A DNA stretch of 64,000 nucleotides from Lingula anatina (taxonomy: Eukaryota > Brachiopoda > Lingulata > Lingulida > Lingulidae): the NCBI RefSeq assembly GCF_001039355.2, contig NW_019774714.1, positions 430,091 to 494,090 on the forward strand, in the 5' to 3' direction. Positions 1 to 11,379 of the stretch are shown here, in pieces; the first letter of the stretch is position 1; each line of letters opens with the position of its first letter. A program made the translations under genes and the position numbers. The notes below the pieces were generated by a model, which did no database searches, was not told the DNA's origin, and saw nothing but the letters and a program-made list of their open reading frames with translations.

Positions 1-39
1 ACGGTGACATTAAATAACTAAATCTGAGACGCAGTGCAT

Positions 40-45
40 TTTATT
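40..45 (-). other. Polyadenylation signal of the pentraxin gene
   Basis: Read on the minus strand this is AATAAA, about 60 bases past the pentraxin stop codon (105-107). Position and orientation suit the 3' end of that transcript. The cleavage site itself is not identified. Confidence 0.55.
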
Positions 46-104
46 GTAACACAGCAAGCAAGGCCATATAAAATGGCATCATCAATATTTTAGTAGACTG
101 CCTG

Positions 105-1667
105 CTAGTTATCCTTACAGGACGCTTTCGCACAAGAAGGGTCGATGTTCGGGTAGGATGCCAAGTTGTTCTCTTCGAGAGGATCCTGTCCCCAACTTAT
201 TATATTTCCTTTCAGGTCACTTCCACATTTAGCGACCTCTGCCGGCTGTACTTTATCTGTGTCCCAAACGTGCACCTGTGTGATGTCGCCAACAAATGCC
301 TGTGTGGTTTCAAAACCGCCCCCAACGCTGTCTTGTTCTTGTCCAACGCTCCAAATGCCACCTGGAACATTTTACTTGATCATTTTTTGAAATAAAGTAG
401 GCTGGCAGAAATACGGATTTTGCACTATGTGCTTTAGATTTGAACTTCCATATCCCATCATTCTCTCCTAAATGACTTAACAAGCGAAAGGGGACAAAAC
501 GGTCAAACAATCAGTACAATTTCTCATTCCTTTACCTTACATGTTATAGCTTTACTGTTTACCTCACTCTTCCTCCACTCTTCTTTCTCCCCCCCCCCCC
601 CCCTAGTAAAAACAAAACTCTGGATCCGTAAGTGGATAAATAATACATGTAGATACAAAAGTCAGCTAAACGCACCTGCCGATATAATGCGTCCTTTGGT
701 TCTTGGATCTGTCCCATTTGCCACCAAAGCCCCATCGCGGACGTATCTCCAACTTCCTGCAGCGTTGCTCCAACTGAAGCAGTGGTGGTGCCATTGGTTA
801 TCCAGAAATCCAGACACTTTACCTCTCCCGAAAACCGTCACCTGACTCTCAACGTGCATTTGAAAGCTGCTTCCATCGAATGCGAAGATGAAGCCGTTGA
901 AATTTGCTTTGTGGGCGTACGAGAACACAGTTAGTAGGTGACAGTTAGGAGCGCATTTAAAGTCGGTCTTCATCCATGCACAGGCGGTCAAAGACGTTAG
1001 AGGGGTATCGTGTTTTGCTCTAAAAAGTAACCGTCCCGAGGTCGACTGAGGTCTAGGAAAACGGTAGCTAGACCCTGTAAATGCAAGAACTCTTCAAAGG
1101 GACAGTTCATGTATCATTGAAACAGCCTACACATACCATATGAATCATAACATGCCAATATTTTTTTATAAGTAATAACATAATTGCCCATTATTTTATA
1201 GGACTGGAAGAAAAACTGGTTTTACAAATTAGTGAGAGCCTTTATTTTTGGCGCAGAGTTGATTCTTTTTCATTTTTTATTCATTTGCATTTTAACTATT
1301 TTCTATGTAGGTTGATTTCTAAACGTGTTTTAAATTGATGTAAATCTAAACGAACAGAATGGTGGATGGAATCGTGCTGAAACGGTAACAATCTATTATT
1401 TATTTTTGTATAACTGAATCACCTAGCACAAATGTTCGATGAAAATTGCCACGTACTTTGGCGAACAATAGCGGCGGCTTTCTGGTATTTGTTTCTGTAT
1501 GTTGTAAGTTCAGCCATTGTCGTCTCAAGCTGGTTTCGAATCAGGTCCACTTCAGTCAACCGGATGCAGTACGCATCAAGGTCAGTCTGTGACCATCCGG
1601 CGAACTGAGAATCTTGCCCGGATGCCAATCCGGCCAAAACCAAACCCAACACCAAACATAAAGCCAT
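105..1667 (-). CDS. Secreted pentraxin-domain protein (3 coding exons, ~288 aa)
   Basis: Coding exons, in minus order, are 1457-1667, 676-1074 and 105-361. All junctions are GT..AG and phase 1, giving 288 aa. The start at 1667 opens a signal peptide (MALCLVLGLVLAGLASGQ). A short helical stretch of about 50 residues follows, then a pentraxin/LamG-like fold. Exon 2 holds the pentraxin signature HHCFSWS (family pattern HxCxSTWxS). Exon 3 begins with GQEQDSVGGGF, matching the calcium-binding loop of C-reactive protein and neuronal pentraxins. Next come FVGDITQVHVWD and a Cys-containing C-terminus. Short pentraxins are secreted pattern-recognition lectins that oligomerise and bind ligand through calcium; innate immunity is the likely role, by family inference. 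The N-terminal helix could drive oligomerisation. Which pentraxin subfamily this is cannot be decided here. Confidence 0.88.
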
Positions 1668-2951
1668 TGTTCCTAGATGACAATTACCACACTCTGTGAA
1701 ACCGAGTTGATTTCAAACAAGTAATTAGTACAGTTGTTGCTCGGGTAACGGTTGTCGTGCAGTGCTGCCGTTGTACACCTGTGACTAACACCTGTCCTTA
1801 CTTCAACGTGTCTCAGTAAGTCTCTAACGTGATATCAGTCAATTCGTGACTTGGGGATAGTTGGACCAGTACGAGGCTGCGAAGCAGAGGCTGCGCCATT
1901 GCCATTTTTTAATCATTAAAGGATAAATGCGTGTCTGTTATGGATTTTTGAAAGACACGTTTATTGCTTCTATAATAATATAATATACGTGAAGTCTGTT
2001 AATAAAGACAGTCTGCCAATCAAATTTCTGTCTGACGCACCGCACACATACGCATAGACAATATGATCTGTACAAAAATATTTTGCATGGCATTTCAGAA
2101 AATCTCCAACAAAGTTATGCTAATTTGGTCGCTTTTTAGCTGGGGTTCTAACATATATGAAGGGTGTCAAAGAAATTATAGAAACATGTACATGGTACCA
2201 TGTTCCACTGTTTGAAATGTTGATTGTTTTACTTAAAATATAAGACACATAAATGTCAAAGAGTTCTTGGCCTCGATGGGATCGAGGTAATCGGTGCCGC
2301 GATCAGGGCAACTCGTTGTGAATAATTACATCTAAATTCTGTCTGCGACAAGGGAAAACAAGTTTCAGTTCTTTAGCATTTGTGTTTTATTCACATTCAA
2401 AATATATTTCTTTTAAACAATAAATTCATATCAAAATATTCTCATAGTTTTGTCGCATTCCACGTTGCCACAATCACGTGTGTACTAGTACAAATGGAAC
2501 AAAAAGCACAATCGACACAGGTATATCTACAATGTTTTATCACATATATAATGGCATCTTATGTGAAATGTACGGCCACACGTTGATTCAAGTTATGTGT
2601 CATGAAAAAGCATATAATACTACGTATCACTACCAGCAGGTGCAAGGTGAATATCTAGATAAAAATATCAGGGTTAAATCAAAAACATAATGCAGATTAT
2701 TGAATTTGACACTTAGCAATGGCTTGTACATATAGGTTTAAGTTAAAATCAAGATAAAATTGCAAAAAAAACACTTTGTCATGGTGAAGGCATGGGCACA
2801 GAGGTCCCTGAAACGACTGCAGAACTGGTTCGAATACTTAAGTTACTCCAAGTATTACCGTTCCTGCATCCACAGGTTTGAAAAGCTAAATTATGATAGG
2901 TTTTTTGGACGTATAAAATGGCAAGTCAGAGTATTGTTCCGGGATACGTCA
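1668..2951. other. Intergenic region, pentraxin promoter to PMT 3' end
   Basis: No supported gene. The left edge should contain the pentraxin promoter, since that gene starts at 1667 on the minus strand. The right edge is the 3' UTR side of the methyltransferase, whose stop codon is at 2952-2954. Short open frames here (2380-2690 and 2760-2981) have no family resemblance, and one overlaps the PMT last exon antisense. Confidence 0.6.
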
Positions 2952-5900
2952 TTAACTCCTGGGCTTCTCCGCATAAAATAGTCCCCACCTCTGCTCACCG
3001 GAACCCTCCTTAACGCGTATTAATTTTGTTTTCCAATCGTCTGTTATGTACTCGTAATCAGCCTCGGTAAATTCCTGCAATAAAAGAAGAAAAATGAGCC
3101 ACCAGGTGCATCAACACATTGGTCAAAAATTGTGTGTTTTTTTTCTTTAAACTGTTTAAATAATACAACGTTATCATTTAGTGCAAGTGTGCAACAGAAT
3201 ATTAAATGAAATAGGGCATATTTTAGATATTTTTCAGGACATATGTTATAACCAAACCTCGCCCACACCCCATGGGCCAGTTACATTACATCTCCACCGT
3301 GTGGAAATATCAAGCTCCCTGATAATGTATAGCCAATAAGCCTGTGAGCTGCATCACATTAGTGTAAGAATCTGGGACTTCTATGCTGGTGACTCGAGGA
3401 CACACTTTAAAGGCAACAGTGTGAGCGAGACTTTGACATAGAAAAAAATTTTTCTTGGGAATTTCAACACCTTTCACGGTTTACCTTATCGCCAAGGTAT
3501 ACTTTATCCAAACCCGTTAACAAAATTGCTAAGGAGATGAACGCCTGATGAACTAACCTGAAGGAACTCTTCCTTCATCCCCTCAAACCTGACCAGTTCC
3601 CTGTGAAGAATGTTTGAGAACTGCGTGGTGCGGTCGTCTGCTTTCACGTTCACAAAACCGGCAGATTCTATTATCTAAATAAATGAAAAAGAACTTTCAC
3701 TTATGACATTTTGTGAGGATACAGAAATGTAACATTCATAAAAGGGCTACAAAGTAAAACAATAACAAATTATAACTAACAAGAACTGAAGTTCTGTACA
3801 TGACATTAGCCAAAGGTATCATTTAAAACAATGGCAATAAAAGGAAAAAACAGGCGGACCCAGAGGGGACATTGGGAATTAATAACATTGGTATCCCCCC
3901 TTTTCGCTCTAATCATTCAAATAATAATAATAACAATAATAATAATTATAATAATAATAATATACAACTGTAGCATGATAAACCAAACATTTTTTCCAGC
4001 CCTGTGCCCTAAATGTTACAGTAAACTTACCCTAGCTGTTTTATATTTCATATTTGCCGACCGAACGTGTGATAATATGCAAAGGCATAAAAAAATCGTT
4101 TGTAAAAGTGGAGATAATGATGTGATAGTTATGCATCATTATCTGTTAATTTCGTTTCTGACCCACCTTTCCATATTTTGGCGGACTATACAAAATGTAA
4201 CCTCGTCGCTCCACGTAATCTTTGAACATGTTGGAGTGTTCTCCGTCGCTACAGCAGTAATCTGTAATGAACAGCTTTCCACCGGGTTTCAACCATTTCT
4301 GGACAGAAATGAAAGCGACATCATGTTAATTGAAGCAAGGGAGCAAAACGAATTTTACGATTGAATTCTATCGATGCGCAATGTGTCCTTTTATAACATG
4401 TTGGATCTCTAACAAGTACTTCGTATGTTTAACCTGAGGTCAGGTCAGTGACACATCTTCCTTATGCTGTGATGTAACAGGTCTACAACTTAAAAGAATG
4501 CATTATAGGTTCCTTATTAACGTACCAGCTAGTTTTTACTTTTAATCTGGGAAATAAATACTAAATTAAAATAATATGTTAAAATTTGAATGGTGAACGG
4601 TAAAACGAAGAACACAATCACCTTGTCTCACAGTGCAAAAGTAAGTATGAATACCATTTAAATGAAAATGATGATAACCGTCCACTTATTTTCAAAGTGA
4701 TGTTTTGCATCAATAAAGCTAACTTGTTTTTTTTCATAAAATGTTACTTTAAATCTTACGTAGAATTTTTTAAACAACGCCAACTTGTCGTCGATGTGCA
4801 GTATGGTGTCTCTACTGTAGACGACGTCAAAGGATTCGACGGGGTAGTCTCTCTTGGTGGCATCGGCCACTTCAAATTCGACCTGATTAAATCAAAATGA
4901 ACACCGTTGAAAAAATTTACAAAATACTTTACAACATTTGTTTGCTTAATAAAAAAAAATTCAGTGCGTAGTGTGCTTGCTACAAATAGACAATGCTTCT
5001 TTGGGTTTACACAAACTGATGATTGCATACTGTATTTGTAGCTTGAAAAGTACTAACCCTTGAATCCATGAATTCCAGACATCTTTCCCACGCTATGCTG
5101 ACTGCATTCTCTGATAAATCAACTCCCAAAACACTGACGTCATATCTCTGAAAACAATTAATGACGTCATATAATTTTTATCTGTCATACCCATGCCCAA
5201 ACGTGCTGACTTTCTAGTTCAATTTATTCAATTCTATCCGTTTAACAATATTTGATGGTGCACTTCAACGTATATAATATAATATAATATAATATTTTAT
5301 AATATTGGGAGAAATATTTGGGGGAAACAGTACAGTATCTCACCTGTGCCATGTGGAACGCGCCACCGCCGATTCCACATCCAACATCTAGAACTTTTTG
5401 ACCAGGTTGGAGGTCCAGCATTTTACAAAACTCCTGGAAGTATTTAAAGAATTCCACATGCATGCACATGATTATAAAAACGAACAGTGTTAAACAGACT
5501 ATATTATGCTTCAGACCAAAGAATTTCAAAATCAGTCATTATATTATCAAGATGATACTGTATAGTTCAGTATTTTTGTCTTATATAAAAAGCATTAAGG
5601 ATATAGAATTTTACACTCAAACTAAATGTCAATGACTACCTTTCACCATAATTCTACAATATTCGCGCATTACAATTTGGCGATTATTTTTAAAAAATAA
5701 TGTAAAATAATGTTTTGAACAGGCTTACCTCAGTTGTTTCCTTGCCTCCTGTACTGATAAAATGCCTTCCGAATATCTTCTCATACGTGAGGATTTTGTT
5801 TCTGGAATATTGCTGTGTGTCTAAGAATTCTTGGAATGTCTTGTAGCCATGGTTGTGCACTGTATCCACGCGGACTTTCTTCAGGAGCCAGCAGACTTGG

Positions 5901-7991
5901 TTCTTGTTCTGCTTCATCTAGATAGAACGGCAAATATAAAGATATTGATACTATACTATGAAATATGCTGATGTATCTCTTAGCAACATTACATAGTTGG
6001 TAAGCCAAAATGATTAAACTGCCTAACTGCCTCACGATGTATTGTTCGCTTATTAAAAGGTTTAAATGTTTTTGGTAGTTTCAAAATCAATTAAAAGACA
6101 TTCTATTGCGATCTGCAATATATATATATATATATAGTTTTATTTATCAAGCACAGCTGTCTTAATCAAAATTACAAAGAAAATAATTATCATTATTATA
6201 TAGGGATCATCATCATCATCAATGCTCTTCGTCCCGTGTGGGACATAAGGCCACAGTCACTTCTTTCCATCTGGCCCTGTCTCTGTCTAGGGATATTTAT
6301 ATGTAAAAACAACAACAACAGCAACAATACCAAAAATTGTAAACATCTAAGTTAAATAACCTAACCCCCCTTTTACACGCTCAAAACAAATAAGGCATGT
6401 ACCTTGAGATACGTCTGCACGTTTTTGGACAGAACCATTTCAAAGGCGTAAGAACCGTTCCCGTTTTCTGCTGGCAGAACAGCTCGTTCCAGTAAACTGA
6501 TATACTCTGCAGGGTTACGGTACTGGGTGGGGTTGAAATCGTTCTCTCGCGCCTTAGAACCTGAATAGGAAGAAATTGGACGTACTAGTACCATTATGAT
6601 ACATGGCAGGAACCCAAAGAATAACAGTTGAAGCAGTTTGTAGCTTTTAGCTGAAAATTTAGGAAAACTTTGTTTTGCTTCTTAAGGCACACAACTTAAA
6701 TAAACCACAAAACGCGTTATTTTTCCGTAAATCGGCATGTCCCCAAAACCAATGTATTACTTTTTGACCTGTAACATTTCTGGATTTATCAGCAGACAAG
6801 CGCTGTATGATTTATAACTTACAGGCTTTCTAAAAAAATTCAATACACATCATCATAAAATCTTTTTGGGTGGTACTTCCAAAGCTGAGATCTTGTTCTC
6901 AACACTCTAAAAACGCCGCTGCATTTGTGACCAAGAACGAGATTTGCCCGCGGAAGATGGCGACAACGTACCTGACTTGTGAAAGCACGATTCTCGGAAG
7001 AAGAAATATCCATCATTTCGTAACCATGACAACATCTTCCTGCCCAGGTTGACAATCTCGTCGTTGGATAAATACATCAACAGCCAGTTGCTGAAGACGA
7101 TGTCGGCGCTGTAAATGTATATTTGAAGCGTTTTATCCAAACAGATTGGGAAGAAATCGAAACAGAAAATTATTATCATACCTGCACTGATATTCAAACG
7201 ATCAATTCATTTTTATGCAAATAGAGTTGAAGAGTTATTTTCATATAGATATGACACATTTTCTAAATTGTTTTTCTTTTTACTTTTATTGTCGTACTAT
7301 TAAAAGACACAAACGCAGGTCTAGACACCTATGTACCTTCCAAACATACTCGCTTTTTCCACAGTGGTATATAAATACGAAACAATGTTAACTGTTTGGT
7401 GTGACATAGAGTTGTATTATGTGAGTTTAAAATAAATAAATAAATAAATACACCCACCTTGAAGCCGGGAGATCCAAATGTGTAACGTCTGCACAAATGA
7501 ATTCCGTATTGCCATAGTGATCGTTTGTCTCCTTATTTTTTTCTATGAAGTTTTGCATAAAATCTACAGCCACCACGCTCTTGCTCTGCTCGGAGAGAGA
7601 CGACGTGAAACGACTGAAATGTGTTGCAATATTCATTAATTAGTCTCTACCAGCATTTCACTTGAGAAAACACTAAAAAATATTTTAATAAAAAACAGGT
7701 CATTACAGAACCCTTGGGATTAGTTATTGTTTTACTATAGGATAGGTTTTGTTTGTAGGCTTACTAGATTTTTTACATACCACGTGGTCAGCCACGTTAA
7801 AGCAGCTCATGTTTGCCTATTTAAACTTACCCTATCCCGGCCCCAAGTTCTATGACATCTTTATTCTCATAGTCCGGCAACATGGAGAGGATTTCCGGTG
7901 TCTCCTCTCGAGCGATGTCCTCAGCGTCGTTGTCAAGCAGCATTTCTTGCAGGTTTCCCTCCGAGGAATGCTGCCTCCAATACTTGGACAT
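2952..7991 (-). CDS. PMT: Bifunctional phosphoethanolamine N-methyltransferase (PMT/PEAMT type)
   Basis: Eleven phase-consistent exons in minus order: 7831-7991, 7458-7613, 6972-7108, 6403-6560, 5729-5917, 5344-5433, 5058-5147, 4760-4882, 4167-4298, 3558-3674, 2952-3074. They encode about 491 aa, the length of plant PEAMTs. Two class-I SAM methyltransferase domains lie in tandem. Domain 1 has motif [12 protein letters not shown] (residues 46-56) and FSNWLLMYL. Domain 2 has motif [12 protein letters not shown] (about 281-291), [24 protein letters not shown] and the C-terminal [11 protein letters not shown]. The family methylates phosphoethanolamine three times to phosphocholine; nematodes split the activities over two proteins, while plants and several animals fuse them. 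The start Met at 7991 (MSKYWRQHS) is conserved, but the exon continues to an acceptor near 8009-8013, so a short upstream coding exon is possible. I did not find one. Confidence 0.93.
6207..6290 (-). mobile_element. 3' end fragment of a non-LTR retrotransposon (LINE)
   Basis: Inside a PMT intron. Read on the minus strand it encodes [19 protein letters not shown] followed by TGA and then a GAT/ATG microsatellite (6207-6221). This matches the usual ending of RTE/Nimb/I-like LINE ORF2 proteins (W-[KR]-x-[IV]-x-x-x-[CL]-x-x-TR) with a trinucleotide tail. Only the last ~25 codons are visible, so the clade is uncertain. Confidence 0.6.
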
Positions 7992-8013
7992 CTCATCACG
8001 GACAGACACTACT

Positions 8014-9232
8014 ATAAACAAATTAATATATTTTATGAATGAATGCGTGAAGAAAGAAACAAACAATTCAAACAAAGAAAAAGAAAGAAAAAATATAAGA
8101 GAACGTGCGACCGAACGCCCGAGCGAGTCAGGGAGAGAGCAAAAACATTCATATAGGTCAAAAAATAAAAATAGAAAAGATAAAAGATAATCAAATGCAA
8201 ACGAAGCTCTGAAACAGGGGAGGATTGTGAGCTAGGATAGTCATTAATATTGTCATGTCAGAGGAGATATGTATGTTGCCAGTACTGATTTTGCAGCAGG
8301 ACGATTTTGAAATTGAGACAGTGGGTTCTTCCATATTCACTGAAAGAATTAATGATGACACGCGATGGAAATATTGGTGCTTAGTGGCAAATTTGAATTC
8401 GTCAATGCATTGAAAGTCTATGCGTTGTTGTTATCTGTGGCCCTAATACCCAACTGTCACCGCGATTATGTAAACTACTGATATTCGGATGGTCTTAACT
8501 TAATCTATGGACAGACAGGGGTATCACAGTAAGGGTATGCAAATACAATTTAACTAACTGTTACAAATCCTTTATTGTGTTCTTTACCTACATGCAGGAA
8601 GACATTCCATCATTTTTCAAGAAAGACTCGCTATATATTTTGTAACGACTTCTTTCTAAAGTTTTGGCTTGAATTCAGGAAATTGTCGTGACCCTTATCC
8701 CATTCCGATCAAAGGTTACTACCTCCAGACGAATTAAGTTTGGGGTGACGGCAGGATATGCCATTTTGGAGAAGAGAAGGTAGATTATGGGAGGGGGTTT
8801 TTACCTTTAATTGTTCTCGGATCCTTCGGCTAGTAGGATATGCTATCCCCGACATAATCAGGAAATGCTATCACTTTCATTTGCCTTTCTTAACTGTTAC
8901 TTTCGCACTATAGTTTCTGCAAACAATATGAATAAAATGCTAAAGGATGACTATTATTCTGACTATTTCCTACTTTATATTTGTCAAAGAGGATAACTTA
9001 GGTGTGCAATACTAGCACAACGTTACATCCTGGAGCCCTTGACGTCCCTGATATGGACTGCCAATGATTGACTGTAGCCTACTACTACCATATTTCTTAA
9101 CGTAACAGTTTTTGTAATAAAAAACAATAATAATTGTAAAGACAAAAATCGCGACTGTTAATCTCTGGCCTAGATATAACACGGCTTCTTTTCATAGCAA
9201 ATATGAATGTGCTGGCATGTATTTACATGCAC
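8014..9232. other. Upstream region of PMT, no gene recognised
   Basis: An A/AG-rich stretch (about 8050-8190) adjoins the first recognised PMT coding exon. It may include the 5' UTR intron and promoter. The rest shows no coding similarity on either strand that I recognise. Confidence 0.5.
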
Positions 9233-9852
9233 TAGTATATATAAAGCTACCTGCAGGTGTGCATCATTTTATCATCCGTAGATCAAACATCAAACAGTAT
9301 TATGGCGAGATTTTCTGTCAATGTACATACATTGTCTCTCAATATCACATGAGGAGAGTCTCATATACGGAAAATACAGAGTTATGCCAGGCATTGAGAT
9401 TTGCTACCCTGTCTGAGAATCATAAACCTGTGTTCATTGTTCAAATCTTCCCTCTGATAGCACAGTAGCCTTAGTTTTGCTTTTTTTTTCAAAGTCAAAG
9501 AAGAAATTAGACTATTTTTTGAGGAGACTGCTTGCGATCCTTGTGGTCAGAGAGTAATTCATAGCTAGCCATATGATCAGAAAAATTAAGCACAGGCAAA
9601 TTTCGTTAATATCTAGATTGACAAATCCCAACGCTACGTTAACATTACAACCGCAGAAAGTTAAATAGATTTCTCTAATTGACGCCCTTTAAAGCAATGG
9701 CCAGTGCACGGTGTACATGTATTACTTGCCTGCCTACTACCCTCTGAAAACAGTAGCCTTTAAAATAGTACACAAAATTAAAGGCACAACAATTTTTTTT
9801 CAGAAAAATAGCGAACCCCGTGACCCGAGGGTGCCTGCCAAATAGTATTTTA
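9233..9852. repeat. Duplicated ~620-bp segment, copy A (transposon-occupied)
   Basis: From GTATATATAAAGCTACC to AGTATTTTA this matches 10762-11379 almost base for base. I count roughly a dozen substitutions plus 6-7-bp indels (for example CATCAAA present here near 9286 and missing in copy B). Copy A ends at a TA dinucleotide (9851-9852), immediately followed by Tc1-like sequence. The 83-codon open frame in it (9217-9468) is broken by the indel in copy B, so it is not treated as a gene. Confidence 0.85.
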
Positions 9853-10757
9853 CAGGGTTACCACTTAATATGGAATATTATTTTTTGGCGAGTAAATTTT
9901 CTACAAAATATTTATTTTCTCTCTAACTACTTTAAATCCAAAGCTGAGGCGTCACTCCATGTGTAGCCAGGTGGGTTACCTTATTACCACACAACTCTCG
10001 AAACAATTGATGCATGCAGTTGCATGTTCTGTGGTCAGAAATGTGAGGGGTGGTCTTTTCGGCAATTTCTGCCCTTGTATAAAAACGCATGGGTTTGGTC
10101 AATCTTTGGAGTGTGTTTAGAGAAGCAACAAAGGGATCGCTCTGAAACTTGACAGGCACCTTATTGAAGACATGGTTCGACAGCCAAGCAACGCAGCTTA
10201 CTATGGGACTCTTGCTCTCAGAGAAAATGTCCAGAAACGGACAGCCATTGCCAGGTAATTCAACATTTATCAGGAACCGTTTGTAAAGTCCTCCAAAGAA
10301 ATGATGCAACAAGGGCACCTACTCCAATACCTCGACCAGGGTGTCCGCGTATCACACCAAGAAGACAGGATCGCCTTCTCCTTAGAGGACGCCGTGCTTG
10401 TCGTACAAAGACAACCAGTGTCCTCAGAAAGGAGAGGCAGAATGTCATTCAAACGCCCGTTTCAAGGTCAATCGTGAACAAGAGATTACTGCAAGCCGGT
10501 TAATTTGCACGAAGGCCAGTAGGGAAACCACTGTTAACAGCAGGTCATATACAGCGACGTCTGCAATGGGCTGGGGACCACGTGCGTTTGCACCCAAAAC
10601 ACTGGAATCACGACGTTTTCAGTGATGAGGCCAGATATGGATTTTTAGGGTTGATGGTCGAATCCGTGTCCACCGACGTGTACGAGGGGCATAAAACGAT
10701 GATTGTGTACTGCCTAGGGTGCAAGCAGGGGATTGTAACGTCTCTGTTTGGGGAGCA
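9853..10757 (+). mobile_element. Degraded Tc1-like DNA transposon with transposase pseudogene
   Basis: The element starts with CAGGGTTACC directly after TA, as Tc1/mariner elements do. From about 10180 the plus strand reads, across frameshifts and one stop, like a Tc1 transposase. In order it shows a helix-turn-helix-like AIAR..FNI, the linker RPGCPRITPRRQDR, then VNKRLLQAG(stop)FARRP, QRRLQWAGDH, and the catalytic-region motif FSDEARYGF. After a +1 shift this continues as RVDGRIRVHRRVYEG. The right half, including the last catalytic acidic residue and right inverted repeat, is missing because the sequence breaks at the n at 10758. It is a dead copy. The antisense open frame at 9932-10318 is a shadow. 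Confidence 0.8.
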
Positions 10758-10761
10758 NGTC

Positions 10762-11379
10762 TGTATATATAAAGCTACCTGCAGGTGTACATCATTTTAT
10801 CATCCCTAGATCAAACAGTATTATGGCGAGATTTTCTGTCAATGTACATACATTGTCTCTCAATATCACATGAGGAGAGTCTCATATACGGAAAATACAG
10901 AGTTATGCCAGGCATTGAGATTTGCTACCCTGTCTGAGAATCATAAACCTGTGTTAATTGTTCAAATCTTCCCTCTGATAGCACAGTAGCCTTAGTTTTG
11001 CTTTTTTTTTCAAAGTCAAGGAAGAAATTAGACTATTTTTGGAGGAGACTGCTTGCGATCCTTGTGGTCAGAGAGTAATTTATAGCTAGCCATATGATCA
11101 GAAAAATTAAGCACAGGCAAATTTCGTTAATATCTAGATTGACAACTCCCAACACTACGTTAACATTACAACCGCAGAAAGTTAAATAGATTTCTCTAAT
11201 TGACGCCCTTTAAAGTAATGCCCAGTGCACGGTGTACATGTATTACTTGCTTGCCTACTACCCTCTGAAAACAGTAGCCTTTAAAATAGTACACAAAATT
11301 AAAGGCACAACAATTTTTTTTCAGAAAAATAGCGAACCCCGTGACCCGAGGGTGCCTGCCAAATACATGTAGTATTTTA
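10762..11379. repeat. Duplicated ~620-bp segment, copy B (apparent empty site)
   Basis: Near-identical to 9233-9852. It begins just after the single n at 10758 and runs to AGTATTTTA. Here the sequence continues as TCTATCTCGG instead of the Tc1 inverted repeat, so it resembles the unoccupied version of the same locus. A small extra ACATGT precedes the end. Confidence 0.85.

Noticed and set aside
3831-4364. 177-codon plus-strand open frame
   Set aside because: It is antisense to a PMT exon (4167-4298) and includes an ATA/ATT microsatellite giving poly-isoleucine. The minus strand explains the conserved part.
8690-8770. Possible 5' coding exon of PMT (minus strand, starting MAYPAVTP)
   Set aside because: Its donor would be phase 0, whereas the next exon needs phase 1 from upstream, so the join fails.
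9217-9468. 83-codon open frame in duplicated segment A
   Set aside because: The near-identical copy B has 6-7-bp indels that destroy the frame, and no family similarity is seen.
9932-10318. 128-codon minus-strand open frame
   Set aside because: Antisense shadow over the Tc1-like transposon; the plus strand carries recognisable transposase motifs.
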